From assembly GCA_016932895.1 (NCBI GenBank), contig JAFGCA010000801.1, forward strand, positions 1 through 29,529: DNA of 29,529 bases. Reading direction: 5' to 3'. The notes beneath the pieces are model-generated. The model had not been told where the DNA came from. It made no database searches and saw only the letters and a list, made by a program, of their open reading frames with translations. This document shows, piece after piece, positions 1-9,134 of the stretch (positions within the stretch are counted from its first letter, which is position 1; the number at the start of each line of letters is the position of its first letter). The position numbers were made by a program, and so were the translations under genes. This DNA is from Sedimentisphaerales bacterium. GTDB taxonomy: Bacteria > Planctomycetota > Phycisphaerae > Sedimentisphaerales > SG8-4.

Positions 1-1475
1 CGCATCGTCTCTTCCATGATGCCGTTGGGATCGATGCGCCGCGTGGGAACCACCAGAACTTCCTTGACGAAGTGCGCCTCGGAAAGCGCCGTCTCGACCC
101 GCTCGGGATTGACGTTTTTGCCGCCCGGGAGAATGATCAGGTACTTTTTGCGGCCGGTGATGTGCAGGTCGCCGTCTTCATCGAGGGCCCCGAGGTCGCC
201 CGTGTGCAGCCACCGGATACCGTCGGCGTCGGTGCTGACAACCGCGCCGGTGGCCTTGGGATTCTTGTAGTAGCCCTTCATGATGCAGGGCCCGCCGAGG
301 CAGATTTCGCCGCGCTCGTGGGGTGGCAGCTCCAGGTTGTTTTCATCCACGATCTTCACGGCCAGCGTCTCGATGGGCCGGCCGACCGAGCCCAGCTTGT
401 CCGGACGGTTGTTGAAGCCGTAGACCGGGGAATTCTCCGTGGTCCCGTAGCCTTCGTACATGCGGAAGCCGCGTTTCCAGAGCGACTCCAGGACCCACCG
501 GGGCATCGGGGCGGCGCCGGAAAGGAAGAACCGCAGCCGGGTCCAGCCTTGTTTCTGGCGGATCGTTCTGCCGACGAGCTTCGGACAGAACCGGTCGAGG
601 ACGCGCAACAGACGCTTTTCCCGCTTCTGTCTCTTGAGGCCGTCGTCGAGTTTCTTCGCCAGCGTCGTGAAAAGAGCGGGGATCGCGATGAAAATCGTGA
701 CGCCGCGGTCGCGCATCAGATCGGGCACCTCGCGATATTTGTTGGTGTAAATATTGGTCGCCCCGACGGCCAGCGGCAGGAACTTGCCGACCGTGAGCCC
801 GAAGGAGTGGTGGGGCGGCAGGATGTGACCGAGGACGTCTTCGCTGGTGAGCTCGACCTTCGCCACGGACCCTTCGATGTTGGCGACGAAGTTGGTGTGC
901 GTCAGTTCCACTTCGCGTGGATCGCCGGTGGTGCCGGACGTGCAGAGAATCGCGGCGGTGTCGTCGGGAGCGATGTCCCGGCCAATCTGCGCCAGGACCT
1001 CTGCATCGGGCTCGACCGGGTCGCAGAGCGGCTTGTCGCTCATCACGACCAGCCTGATATCACGCGCTTCGGCGAAGAGGGTCAGGTCGCGGCGGGCCTC
1101 CTCGCTTTCGTAGTCGTCGGCCATGACGATGCCACGTGCATCGGTGGCCTCCAGGTGTGCGATGATGCCTTCCGGCCCGCGTTCCGGATCGACCAGCACG
1201 GGAACGGCCCCGGCGCGAATCGTGCCCCACAGGGCGATGTCCCAGTCAGAGCGATTCTTACCTAAGATGGCCACCTTGTCGCCCCGGGCCAGGCCCGAGT
1301 CGCGCAGCAGCCACGTGGCGAACGCCCCACTCCGTCGGTTCAACTGCCCGAACGTGAGAGTTTCCTGGCGGTCCGGCCGCACAATCTCCAGGCAGATCTT
1401 CCCGGGATCAGCGACGTTCGCCAGCGATCTCTCGAACAGTTCGATCAAATTGCGATGCTTCAGGACCGTGTTCAT
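1..1475 (-). CDS. AMP-dependent acyl-CoA synthetase/ligase, partial (3' end beyond window)
   Basis: The first 491 codons are present and the C-terminal end lies outside the window. The protein belongs to the ANL superfamily, which activates a carboxylic acid as an acyl-adenylate and usually transfers it to CoA or a carrier protein. The ATP-binding signature TSGTTGDPREVELTH (residues 179-193) is visible, with Arg-Glu where Lys-Gly is usual. The A5 motif YGTTENSP (343-350), WLHTGDLG (422-429) and the hinge region GRKKYLIILPGGKNV (441-455) follow in the usual order. The catalytic Lys of the C-terminal subdomain would fall outside the window, so activity cannot be judged. The ATG start is chosen because GGAG sits 8 nt upstream. 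No signal peptide is seen, so it should be cytoplasmic. The organisation is closest to long-chain fatty acid CoA ligases or acyl-ACP synthetases, but the substrate cannot be read from sequence. Confidence 0.9.
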   Translation of the reverse strand, partial: MNTVLKHRNLIELFERSLANVADPGKICLEIVRPDRQETLTFGQLNRRSGAFATWLLRDSGLARGDKVAILGKNRSDWDIALWGTIRAGAVPVLVDPERGPEGIIAHLEATDARGIVMADDYESEEARRDLTLFAEARDIRLVVMSDKPLCDPVEPDAEVLAQIGRDIAPDDTAAILCTSGTTGDPREVELTHTNFVANIEGSVAKVELTSEDVLGHILPPHHSFGLTVGKFLPLAVGATNIYTNKYREVPDLMRDRGVTIFIAIPALFTTLAKKLDDGLKRQKREKRLLRVLDRFCPKLVGRTIRQKQGWTRLRFFLSGAAPMPRWVLESLWKRGFRMYEGYGTTENSPVYGFNNRPDKLGSVGRPIETLAVKIVDENNLELPPHERGEICLGGPCIMKGYYKNPKATGAVVSTDADGIRWLHTGDLGALDEDGDLHITGRKKYLIILPGGKNVNPERVETALSEAHFVKEVLVVPTRRIDPNGIMEETM

Positions 1476-1787
1476 GCAGCCGACTCCAATTGCGAAGGGG
1501 GCCGAATCTCGCGCTGCCATCGAGGTATGGGACTCGATGCGTCAGTGCACTTCCGCATTCTGTTGTCCGTCCATCGTTGCGCCATCTGGAAATGCATCCC
1601 TATCGTTCGGTTGGCCCGTCGTACCCGGCGATGAAGGAGGCCACCCCGTCATGTTGTACTATCATAGCCGAAAAACCGGACAAGGAAAGACGAAAGTGGG
1701 CAAAAAATCCCCGGTTGGCGGCACACCGTTCGCCGTCGCCCCCGGGTGTTTTTCGCGTCAGCCGCGTTCGATCGTACCTTACAGGCC
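1476..1787. other. Intergenic region between AMP ligase and C10 peptidase gene
   Basis: About 310 bases without a supportable gene. It holds the presumed promoter of the minus-strand AMP ligase, for which no clear -35/-10 pair could be settled on, and a terminator-like hairpin for the gene ending at 1788. Short reading frames here are antisense or out-of-frame extensions with no recognisable protein. Confidence 0.6.
1702..1746 (-). terminator. Possible intrinsic terminator of the C10 peptidase gene
   Basis: Read on the minus strand, CCCGGG (1746-1741) can pair with CCGGGG (1714-1709), with further GGC/GCC pairing inside, followed by ATTTTTT (1708-1702). It lies about 40 nt past the stop codon of the gene ending at 1788. 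The internal stem is imperfect. Confidence 0.5.
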
Positions 1788-4700
1788 TCACTCCGTGTCG
1801 GTCTCGGGCGTCTTGCTGGCTTTCGCCGTCCCGCCGTAGGCGCCCATGTTGAGATGCTGGCCGTTCGGCTCGGGCTCCTCGGTCCACTCGGATTCAGGGT
1901 CGCCTGTATCGATACAGGGACTCGTCACATCGTCCAGAACCCAGCTTTCCGTGCTCGGATCCCACCGTCCGGCTTCCGATTTCAGATGATAATCGAGGTT
2001 CCCCGAGTCGGCGAAGCGCGGGTCCACGTCGATGTTGCCTTCTCCTTCCCAGCCGGCCTGAACGTCGTTGAAGCGAATGTCGTATTCGTCGGCCATGACA
2101 TAGTCCGACATGAACATCTCGTTTTCCCAGATGATGTTGTTCCGGACCGCCACGCTCTCGAAGTCGCCCCAGAGCGACCAGAGGGCCTCATCCAACTGCA
2201 ACCCGCTGGGCCGGTTGTGGGCGATCGTGTTGTTGATGATGGAGGGGACTCCCAGGTAGTTGGCGAGGCCGCCGCCGATTTCGGCGGAGTTGTGGGCAAT
2301 CACGTTATTGGTGATGATCGCGTTGGAGAAGTCCAGGCAAATGCCGCCGCCGTAGGTGTCGGTCGAATTGGCGATGATGGTACAGTGCGTGATGACCGCC
2401 TCGGAGTCGTCGGTGCAGTAGATTCCGCCGGCGTAGGCGGCGTGATTGTTGGCGATCAGGCAGTGGTCGAACGTGGGGCTGGAGGGCGTGGGGAAGCCGG
2501 CGTCCTGCTCTTCGGAGATGCAGCAGAGAATCCCGCCGCCCAGCAAATCCTCGTAGTCGCTGGCACCGGCGTAGGGCTTTTTGGCGTATTCCACCGTACA
2601 GTGTTCCAGGACGTCTTCATCGCCCGTGTTGACGAAGCGCAGGCCGAACCATCCTTCGTTGGCGTCGATCGGCGTAAACGCGATCGGCTTCTCTGCGGTT
2701 CCGTTGGCGCGCAGGGTGGCGCGATATCCCACGTCGAAACGGAAGTGGCCGGCAAACTTGACGGTGACGCCGGGTTCGATGGTCAGGGTGCGGCTCTTGG
2801 CGACGCGAACGTCACCGGTGATGGTGTACGGACTCTCGGCCTGCTTCCAGGTGCCGCTGACGTTGCCGCCCGGCACGACGGTTCCCCTCACGCCCACCCC
2901 GCGCAGCGGAATGCTCCGGTGGGAAGCGTTGCTGGCGGTCGAGACGACCTCCAGGACGCCCGTGTATGTTCTCTCTCGCGCCGGCGCGAAGGCAATTTCC
3001 ACCGGGACGGACTCTCCGGGAGCGAGCACGTGGCCGGCCGGGGCATCGGCGATGGAGAAGACGCCGCGCTCGTCGGAGGCGCTGACGCTCTGGATTTCGA
3101 AATTCGCACTGCCCGTATTCTCGATCACCAGGGAGGTCAGGGAATTGGTGTCGACCGGGACGAAACCGGTATCGACCGTGCCGGCCGGAGCCAGCGTCAG
3201 CAGAGGCAAATCCGATTGATTCTCGAACGCACCCATGTCGACCAAGTCGCTGTGGATTCTCGCGTTGCCCGCCAGGTCCTCCTCGGGCATTCCCATCTGG
3301 CTTCCCGAGTTGATGCAGGGGGAGCAGCTTCGCAAAGCCCAGTTGGCCGCCATCCCGTCGTAGTCGGCCCCCACGCCGGCGGCGGGGTCGAAGAAACACG
3401 GGTCCGCATCGACGTTGCCCTCGCCGGCGTAGCCGCCCTGCACGTTGCAAAACGATACCGTGGCCACCGACTCATAGGTTTCTATCTGGTACTTGTTGTT
3501 GCCCCAGAGGATGGTGTTCGTCACTTCCGTCCAGTAATACGAGGTGCCGAAGATGCCGCCGGGGGAGTTGTTCACGATGGTGCAGCTATCGATTTGCAGG
3601 GCGCTGTCGCCGCCGCAGCAAATGCCTCCGCTCTGAGGAGAGCCGCCGGCGGAGGTGTTGTTGGCGATGAGCGTATTGCTGATCAGCGGCGCGCTGTCCA
3701 TACAGTAGATGGCCCCGCCTTTGTCCCCGATGTTGTTGGTGATGCGGCAATGGGTGATCGTCGGGCTCGAATAGGAGCAGTAGATGGCTCCCCCGTAGCA
3801 ATCGGCGTCGGGCTCGTAGGAGCCGTACGAGCCGATCTCCCCGGCGCCTTTGCGGGAGAAGGTGATCCCACAGTAGCTCAGGACGTCGTCGTCGCCGGAG
3901 TCCAGGAATCGCAGCCCCCTCCAGCCGGTTTCCCTGCTGATGGCGGTGAACTCGATGGGCCGGCCCGCCGTGCCTTCCGCTGAGAGGCGGGCATCCTGGC
4001 CAACGGTCAGACCGTAGGGTCCCATGAAGACGATCCGCACGCCAGGCTCGATCGCCAGTTCGTCGTCGGTAGGAACGTTGACGTCGCCAAAGACGTAGTA
4101 GGGCGACTCCGCCTCGGTCCAGGTGCCGGACACGGTCCCGGCCTCAACGTCCGTGCCGCCGGCCACGGCGGTCCCCTTGAGGACGACGTACTTGGTTTTG
4201 TCGTCGCTGTACTCGATGGCCAGGGTGCCGCCGTACCCGCCGGCCGTCTCCGGCTGGAATAGCACGTTGACGGCCCGCTCCTGCCCCGGGCGCGCGATCT
4301 CAAACGCCTCGATCCGGTCCGAATAGCCGTCGTCCCCGAGAGAGATCGCGAAGCCGTCCGGACTGGATATCGAGCGAATGGACGTGGGGCCCATCGTGTT
4401 GTTTCTAACGAACAGGGTCTGCGGCTCCGAGACCTCACCCGGAAGGGTGTTGAACAACAGCGTGCCCGGGTCGGTCGCAAGACCGGGTGGAACCGGTCGA
4501 ATGTTCAGGATGATTTCCGCAATGGCGCTGAGGCCGGTCGGGATGCCGGTGGGCAGGCGATACCAGGCCTCCGTGATCTCGTTTGGATGGGGCGCGCCCC
4601 AGCCGAAATTGAGGTGGTATTCACCGTCGGTGTTGTACCCGTCGCAGATGATGACGTGTCCGCTCATGCCGTCCGGGGTCGCAATGCCGAGCAGGGCGGG

Positions 4701-5729
4701 GAGCCCGTTGACGATGTTTTCCTGCAACACCAGCGTGAACTCATCGGAGAGTCCGCCGGTCATGTCCGCCGAGAAGAAGCCGCACTTGCGGGCCAGCGCC
4801 GTCTCCATGTCGTAGGGCGAGACGCCCGAACCTTCGCTGGAATAGTCCATGAAGGCCGCCACCCCGCAGGCGAGGTTCAAGGCGGCGATATCCGTATCGT
4901 CCAGCTCCGTCCCCCGGCTGTACTTGAGTCGCACCGCGGCCAAATGCTCGTTGAGCTCGGCGAACGAAGGAAAGTCGTAGCGCTCGCTGTCACCGTCGAT
5001 GTCGATGCCGCTGTAGGTCGTGTACGAATCGCTTTCCTCGAAACTCATGTTGCACTGCTGGTGGTAGTGGGCGAGCTGCGCCATGGCCGTAGCGCCGCAG
5101 CCGACGTACGAGCGGGCCCCGTCCACGGGGTCCAGCGGGCACAACTGGTTGTACGGGTCGGACTGGTCCCAGGTGGTGGCCACCCATCCGCCGGTCGGGG
5201 TCGTGCCCTCGGCCGGCCACTGCCGGAAGATTTCGCTGCCGGGATCATCCCCGCCACCGCCGGCGACAACGCCCCAGAGCCGACGGTTTGCTTCCGCGGC
5301 CCACAACTTGCCCTCGGCCGCGGCCTGCGTCCGCCGTCTCACGTCCTCCTTCAAGAGGCTGCACAACGGATTCCTCGGGTCGATGGAAAAAGCGGCCTTG
5401 ACGGAATAGGCGAGGATCGGGGGCAGGTCCGTATCGGCACTGATGACGACAAAACCGCGCGGTTGCAGCTCGGCCACGAAGGCCACAACGGTCCCCTCGT
5501 CATTGCGGATTTCGCGCAGGCCGGCCATCGCCGGCGCGGCGTTGGTCGCTGTGACCGAGAGGCCACGAGCGCCCCGGCGGTTCTCCCGGTGCAGATGGCT
5601 GAGAAACGTGTCCGCCGCGGCGCGGACGCGTTCAACGCCGACCGGCTCGGCCCGGAGCCCCACGGACGAAAACAGGCAAACGACAAGGGATGCCCCGAGG
5701 AGTGCTCTGCTACGGATGCGAAAGTTCAT
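1788..5729 (-). CDS. Secreted C10 (streptopain-type) cysteine peptidase with beta-helix repeats
   Basis: A 1313-residue exported protein. Residues 1-27 form a Sec signal peptide (basic start, hydrophobic LLGASLVVCLF). Residues ~30-150 resemble a C10 propeptide/Spi-type inhibitory region. The peptidase domain (~165-400) shows the expected catalytic elements: Cys211 in VGCGATAMAQ, His358 in SGHVIICDGY, and Asn374 with Trp377 in YHLNFGWG. After it come an ASH/choice-of-anchor-D-like domain (~415-520), a right-handed parallel beta-helix with GGAIYC-type turns (~530-850), a second ASH-like domain (starting LTLAPAG) and a second beta-helix. The C-terminal SPCIDTGDP/MGAYGG module is shared with the next upstream beta-helix protein, but there is no dockerin, PEP-CTERM or other anchor. 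GGAGG 7 nt before the ATG fixes the start. Secretion and proteolysis are inferred from conserved residues; the beta-helix parts probably bind polysaccharide or cell surface. Streptopain itself is about 400 residues, so most of this protein is added architecture. Confidence 0.9.
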   Translation of the reverse strand: MNFRIRSRALLGASLVVCLFSSVGLRAEPVGVERVRAAADTFLSHLHRENRRGARGLSVTATNAAPAMAGLREIRNDEGTVVAFVAELQPRGFVVISADTDLPPILAYSVKAAFSIDPRNPLCSLLKEDVRRRTQAAAEGKLWAAEANRRLWGVVAGGGGDDPGSEIFRQWPAEGTTPTGGWVATTWDQSDPYNQLCPLDPVDGARSYVGCGATAMAQLAHYHQQCNMSFEESDSYTTYSGIDIDGDSERYDFPSFAELNEHLAAVRLKYSRGTELDDTDIAALNLACGVAAFMDYSSEGSGVSPYDMETALARKCGFFSADMTGGLSDEFTLVLQENIVNGLPALLGIATPDGMSGHVIICDGYNTDGEYHLNFGWGAPHPNEITEAWYRLPTGIPTGLSAIAEIILNIRPVPPGLATDPGTLLFNTLPGEVSEPQTLFVRNNTMGPTSIRSISSPDGFAISLGDDGYSDRIEAFEIARPGQERAVNVLFQPETAGGYGGTLAIEYSDDKTKYVVLKGTAVAGGTDVEAGTVSGTWTEAESPYYVFGDVNVPTDDELAIEPGVRIVFMGPYGLTVGQDARLSAEGTAGRPIEFTAISRETGWRGLRFLDSGDDDVLSYCGITFSRKGAGEIGSYGSYEPDADCYGGAIYCSYSSPTITHCRITNNIGDKGGAIYCMDSAPLISNTLIANNTSAGGSPQSGGICCGGDSALQIDSCTIVNNSPGGIFGTSYYWTEVTNTILWGNNKYQIETYESVATVSFCNVQGGYAGEGNVDADPCFFDPAAGVGADYDGMAANWALRSCSPCINSGSQMGMPEEDLAGNARIHSDLVDMGAFENQSDLPLLTLAPAGTVDTGFVPVDTNSLTSLVIENTGSANFEIQSVSASDERGVFSIADAPAGHVLAPGESVPVEIAFAPARERTYTGVLEVVSTASNASHRSIPLRGVGVRGTVVPGGNVSGTWKQAESPYTITGDVRVAKSRTLTIEPGVTVKFAGHFRFDVGYRATLRANGTAEKPIAFTPIDANEGWFGLRFVNTGDEDVLEHCTVEYAKKPYAGASDYEDLLGGGILCCISEEQDAGFPTPSSPTFDHCLIANNHAAYAGGIYCTDDSEAVITHCTIIANSTDTYGGGICLDFSNAIITNNVIAHNSAEIGGGLANYLGVPSIINNTIAHNRPSGLQLDEALWSLWGDFESVAVRNNIIWENEMFMSDYVMADEYDIRFNDVQAGWEGEGNIDVDPRFADSGNLDYHLKSEAGRWDPSTESWVLDDVTSPCIDTGDPESEWTEEPEPNGQHLNMGAYGGTAKASKTPETDTE

Positions 5730-5879
5730 TTCCTGGCCTCCAACCTATGCGGTTCATTTCCGCACAATCACGTCTCGTGTGCCAAAAAGGGGTGCCGGCC
5801 GGATTGCCCGTTCGGAATGCTGTGGCGATCATTCTCCGGACCTCCTCTATCACAGTGCCTGCGTACCCGCAACTCAAGC

Positions 5880-5896
5880 CTGGATATGAGATCCAG
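5880..5896. promoter_or_regulatory. Inverted repeat upstream of C10 peptidase gene
   Basis: CTGGAT-ATGAG-ATCCAG is a perfect 6-bp inverted repeat about 150 nt upstream of the peptidase start. It could be an operator or a structural remnant. No convincing promoter hexamers could be matched to it. Confidence 0.25.
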
Positions 5897-5930
5897 ACAC
5901 CTGAGCATACCATAATCGCGCCTTCAGTGC

Positions 5931-5949
5931 AAAGGCGAGAGCCGCCTTT
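5931..5949 (-). terminator. Hairpin downstream of dockerin beta-helix gene
   Basis: AAAGGCG-AGAGC-CGCCTTT is a perfect 7-bp stem 47 nt past the stop of the minus-strand gene ending at 5996. The T run is short on the minus strand and longer on the plus strand (CGCCTTTTT), so it may act in either direction or be a structural repeat. Confidence 0.4.
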
Positions 5950-5995
5950 TTCCGGTTGCCGGGGGTGAAACAGGAAGTAGAGGATTGGCAGGCTT

Positions 5996-7231
5996 TCAGT
6001 CCTCCTGCAATCCGGTGTCGCCGACGACGAACGGCTGCGGCATCGGGCTCGCGGGAGGACCCGGGGCAGCGGTAAGGGCGTTTTCGAGCCAGTGGAGGGC
6101 CAGGAGACGCAGGTCGGCGAAGTCCACGCGGCAGTCCCCGTTGATGTCACCGGCGATGACGGTCTCGCAGAGAGGCGCGCCGAAGTAGGACTTGCCGGCG
6201 CAGGTTGTGCCGCCGCCGGCGCCGATATTGACTCGCCCTCCGTTGGGAAAGGGCTCAAAGCCGACCGGATGGCGCGGATCGCCCGCGTCGATGCACGGGC
6301 TCGTCGCTTCGTCCTGTACCCATCGCCGGTCGCGGGAGTCCCACCTGCCCGCTTGCGATTGGAGGCTGTAGTCGCCGCTTCCGGGATCGGCGAAGCAGGG
6401 ATCGACGTCGAAATTGCCCGTTCCCTCGCAGCCTCCCCGCACGTTGCAGTAGGCAACCGATACGCCGCCGCGGGGATTGTAGATCTCATGCAGGTCGTTG
6501 TTGCGGATGATCGAGTTGGTGACAGAGGCCTGGTCGACCCAGAGACCGATGCGCGTGTTCGCGGCGACGGTGCAGTTGACGATTTGCCCGCCTGTGACGC
6601 TGATTCCGTGCCCCTCGTTTTCAACCACGGTGCAGTTGCGGATGGTCGGGAAGCTCATAAACGCCCAGAGGCCGGCGGTGCCGTTGCGACGGATGATACA
6701 GTTCGCCACGGTGACCTTGTCGTGCCCGTCCATGAGGATGCCGCTGTCGAGATTGTCTTCGATGATACAATCGCTGATGACGATGGGCGCGTAGTCCCAA
6801 GGGCCCGGCGCCGCGCTCGCGCTCAGCGCTGCCGCCCGGGGCGGGGAGCTGCTGTAGCATTTGACGGCGCCACGGATCGTGCGGCGCAGCGTGAATCCTT
6901 CCAGCCGCGCCGGCCCGCTCTCGTTGTCCCGGATGTAGAAGCCGTGCCCCGTGCCTGCGCCGTCGACGATGGTCACGCCCGGTCCGTTCGTCGAGCGGAC
7001 CGTGATGGCCTTGCCGTTGAAGGCCAGATCGCAGTTGCCCGGGCCGGTGTACGTGCCCGGCGCGACGACGACGGTGTCACCGTCGACCGCCGCGTCGATA
7101 GCGGCCTGGATCGTACGGAACTCCGCCGGCGGATCGACCGAGACCGTCAGGGTCCTGGCGGCAACGCAGCACGTCACGGCCCACAGGGTCGCGGCGATAC
7201 TTGCCAGCCGAATCCAGCGTTTTTGTCGCAT
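5996..7231 (-). CDS. Secreted right-handed beta-helix protein with dockerin-like C-terminus
   Basis: A 411-residue exported protein. A Sec signal peptide (MRQKRWIRLASIAATLWAV) is followed by FRTIQAAIDAAVDGDTVVV, the classic N-terminal cap of pectin-lyase-like/NosD-type beta-helices, and then by rungs such as PIVISDCIIEDN and VTVANCIIRRNG. The C-terminal part has the SPCIDAGDP and GGRVNIGAGG cap also found in the downstream C10 peptidase. It ends in AGDINGDCRVDFADLRLLAL, which looks like a single dockerin type I repeat (DINGDxxVDxxDL calcium loop). ATG 7231 is chosen over a TTG 30 nt upstream because GGAG lies about 9 nt before it and because the promoter at 7266-7295 would start transcription close to the TTG. 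The family includes polysaccharide lyases and carbohydrate-binding proteins. No catalytic site is assigned, and no cohesin partner is visible in the window. Confidence 0.87.
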   Translation of the reverse strand: MRQKRWIRLASIAATLWAVTCCVAARTLTVSVDPPAEFRTIQAAIDAAVDGDTVVVAPGTYTGPGNCDLAFNGKAITVRSTNGPGVTIVDGAGTGHGFYIRDNESGPARLEGFTLRRTIRGAVKCYSSSPPRAAALSASAAPGPWDYAPIVISDCIIEDNLDSGILMDGHDKVTVANCIIRRNGTAGLWAFMSFPTIRNCTVVENEGHGISVTGGQIVNCTVAANTRIGLWVDQASVTNSIIRNNDLHEIYNPRGGVSVAYCNVRGGCEGTGNFDVDPCFADPGSGDYSLQSQAGRWDSRDRRWVQDEATSPCIDAGDPRHPVGFEPFPNGGRVNIGAGGGTTCAGKSYFGAPLCETVIAGDINGDCRVDFADLRLLALHWLENALTAAPGPPASPMPQPFVVGDTGLQED

Positions 7232-7265
7232 CAGAGATCTCCAGGGGTCGTGTTCCTGCAAGAGT

Positions 7266-7295
7266 ATTGTACCAAATGGGAGGTCTTGGGTCCAA
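7266..7295 (-). promoter_or_regulatory. Sigma-70-like promoter of dockerin beta-helix gene
   Basis: On the minus strand TTGGAC (7295-7290) and TACAAT (7271-7266) are separated by 18 nt. Transcription would begin near 7259, giving a leader of about 28 nt with its ribosome site before ATG 7231. Confidence 0.6.
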
Positions 7296-7344
7296 CGCCC
7301 GGTCGTTGGCGCGCAGGCTCGCTGCGGCAGAGTGAGAATTCAGC

Positions 7345-9099
7345 TTATCGGTCGCGTTTGCCTTTGAGGAAGGTTTTGAGCTTGGGGACAGACAGGGTGT
7401 TGAGGACGTCGCCTTTGGTGGCCCAGCCCCGGGCGGCGGTGGCGATGCCGAAGGGCATCAGGCCCAGGCCGGCCGGGTGGTGCGCGTCGGTGCCGATGGC
7501 GAGCTTGACGCCTGCTTCGATCGCCATCCGGCAATGCGTGTCCTTCAGGTCGAGGCGGTACGGATTGGCGTTGATCTCCATGGCGGTCCCGGTTTGGGCG
7601 GCGTGCTCGATCACTGCCGCCATGTCCAGGTCCATCGCCTCGCGCTGGCCGAGGAGTCGGCCCGTCGGATGCCCGATGCAGGTGACGTACGGATTGTCCA
7701 TGGCTTTGAGCGTGCGGGCGGTGACTTTCGCGCGGGGGCTTTGCAGCCCCGAGTGGATTGAGGCGACGACGAAGTCCAGCTCGGCCAGAAGCTTGTCGTC
7801 GAAATCCGGCGACCCGTCGGCGAGAATATCGACCTCCGCCCCGGCGAAGACCGTGATGCCCTTGAGGGTGGCGTTGATCTTGCGAACCTCCTCGATTTGC
7901 CGGGCGAGCTGCCTGGGCGTCTGCCCGTTGGCGATGACCGACGATTGCGAATGGTCGGTGATGCAGAGAAACGCGTATCCCCTGTCCCGGGCGGCCGCGA
8001 CCATCTCGGCGATGGTGGCGCTGCCGTCGGAGGCCCGCGTGTGGATGTGGAAATCGCCGCGAATGTCGTCGAGCGCGACCGGCTCAGGCAGAGCATGATT
8101 CCGGGCGGCCTCGATCTCGCCGCGGTCCTCGCGCAGTACCGGATCGATAAAGTCGAGACCGAGCTTCTGGTAGATGTCTTCCTCGCGGGCCCCGGCGATT
8201 CTCTTGTCGCCCTTGAACAGGCCGTATTCGTTGAGCTTGAGTCCCGCCTTGACGGCGATCTCGCGCAGCCGGACGTTGTGCTGCTTGGAGCCGGTGAAAT
8301 ACTGCGCGGCCGCCCCGAAACTCTCGGGCGGCACCACGCGCACGTCCACCTGCACCGGGGTGGTCTCCGTCTGGATGACGGCGGAGCCCTTGGTCTCGCC
8401 GGCGGCGAGGACGCGTTCCACGAACGGGGCCCCGGCAAAGTGCCGAATGATCCGCTCCGGCGTCTCGTCCCCCGTGGGTTGGGCCGCGTCGGTCGTGACG
8501 AGGATGTCCACGTCGCCGATGGTCTCGGCCCGGCGGCGAAGCGAGCCGGCCGGCTGTATCCTGTCGACCCCGCTGATCTCGTGGAGATGAGCGATAACCC
8601 GTTCGGCGGCGTCCAACGCCTGGTCCAGCCGGATGCGGCCGGACGATTTCTCCATGAATTCGATCCCTCGCAGGATCGCAGCCGCCTTCTTCTCGCCAAA
8701 ACCGGGAAGCGCGGCGACCAGACCGTCCGCCAGAACCTCTTTCAGTTCCGCTATGCTGGATACCTTGAGATTGTCATAAATGGTTTTGACGCCCTTGGGA
8801 CCCATGCCGGGGATGGCGAGCAGTTCGAGAAGCGTGTCGGGAATTTTTCCCAGCAGGTCCCGGTGCGCCTGGATGCCGCCGGTCTTGCAAAATTCCTCGA
8901 TCTTGGCCACGCTCGACTTGCCGATTCCCGGGATGTCCGCGAGTTTCCCCGCTTCGAGCAAAACCTCCACGTCGGTGGGCATCTCGGCCACGATGCGCGC
9001 AACTTTCCGGTAGCTGTTGATGCGAAAGCGATCCTCGCCGAGGATCTCCATGACATCAGCCATTTGCTCGAGGATCTCACTAAGGACTGCATTTTTCAT
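7345..9099 (-). CDS. polX: DNA polymerase X with C-terminal PHP domain
   Basis: A 584-residue family X polymerase of the bacterial PolX type, which fills short gaps in base excision repair; the PHP domain supplies 3'-5' exonuclease or related phosphoesterase activity. Helix-hairpin-helix motifs are visible at IPGIGKSSVAKI (56-67), IPGMGPKG (96-103) and LPGFGEKKA (131-139). The nucleotidyltransferase core has GSLRR (185-189), the metal pair D196/D198 in GDVDIL, and D252 in VDVRV. The PHP domain starts at ~348 with HIHTRASDG (H351, H353), TDHS (D382, H383) and IGTDAHHP near the end. Length is normal for the family. The ATG at 9099 is chosen because TATAAT lies only 7 nt upstream, so the transcript would begin at or beside the ATG. 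A GTG 8 codons earlier (9123) would lie inside the promoter and has no ribosome site. No operon partner overlaps it. Confidence 0.95.
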   Translation of the reverse strand: MKNAVLSEILEQMADVMEILGEDRFRINSYRKVARIVAEMPTDVEVLLEAGKLADIPGIGKSSVAKIEEFCKTGGIQAHRDLLGKIPDTLLELLAIPGMGPKGVKTIYDNLKVSSIAELKEVLADGLVAALPGFGEKKAAAILRGIEFMEKSSGRIRLDQALDAAERVIAHLHEISGVDRIQPAGSLRRRAETIGDVDILVTTDAAQPTGDETPERIIRHFAGAPFVERVLAAGETKGSAVIQTETTPVQVDVRVVPPESFGAAAQYFTGSKQHNVRLREIAVKAGLKLNEYGLFKGDKRIAGAREEDIYQKLGLDFIDPVLREDRGEIEAARNHALPEPVALDDIRGDFHIHTRASDGSATIAEMVAAARDRGYAFLCITDHSQSSVIANGQTPRQLARQIEEVRKINATLKGITVFAGAEVDILADGSPDFDDKLLAELDFVVASIHSGLQSPRAKVTARTLKAMDNPYVTCIGHPTGRLLGQREAMDLDMAAVIEHAAQTGTAMEINANPYRLDLKDTHCRMAIEAGVKLAIGTDAHHPAGLGLMPFGIATAARGWATKGDVLNTLSVPKLKTFLKGKRDR

Positions 9100-9106
9100 A
9101 CGGACG

Positions 9107-9134
9107 ATTATACCGACCCCCACCGGAAATCAAA
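9107..9134 (-). promoter_or_regulatory. polX promoter giving a probably leaderless mRNA
   Basis: On the minus strand TTTGAT (9134-9129), a 16-nt spacer and a perfect TATAAT (9112-9107) precede ATG 9099 by 7 nt. A start 6-8 nt downstream of the -10 box falls at the ATG itself, and no Shine-Dalgarno sequence is present. Confidence 0.6.

Noticed and set aside
72..1265. 397-residue open frame on the plus strand
   Set aside because: It is antisense to the AMP ligase, whose minus-strand frame carries all the family motifs. The plus-strand protein has no recognisable domain.
1746..3983. 745-residue open frame on the plus strand
   Set aside because: Antisense to the C10 peptidase-beta-helix gene. 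It is composed of low-complexity Val/Gly/Asp runs typical of GC-rich antisense frames.
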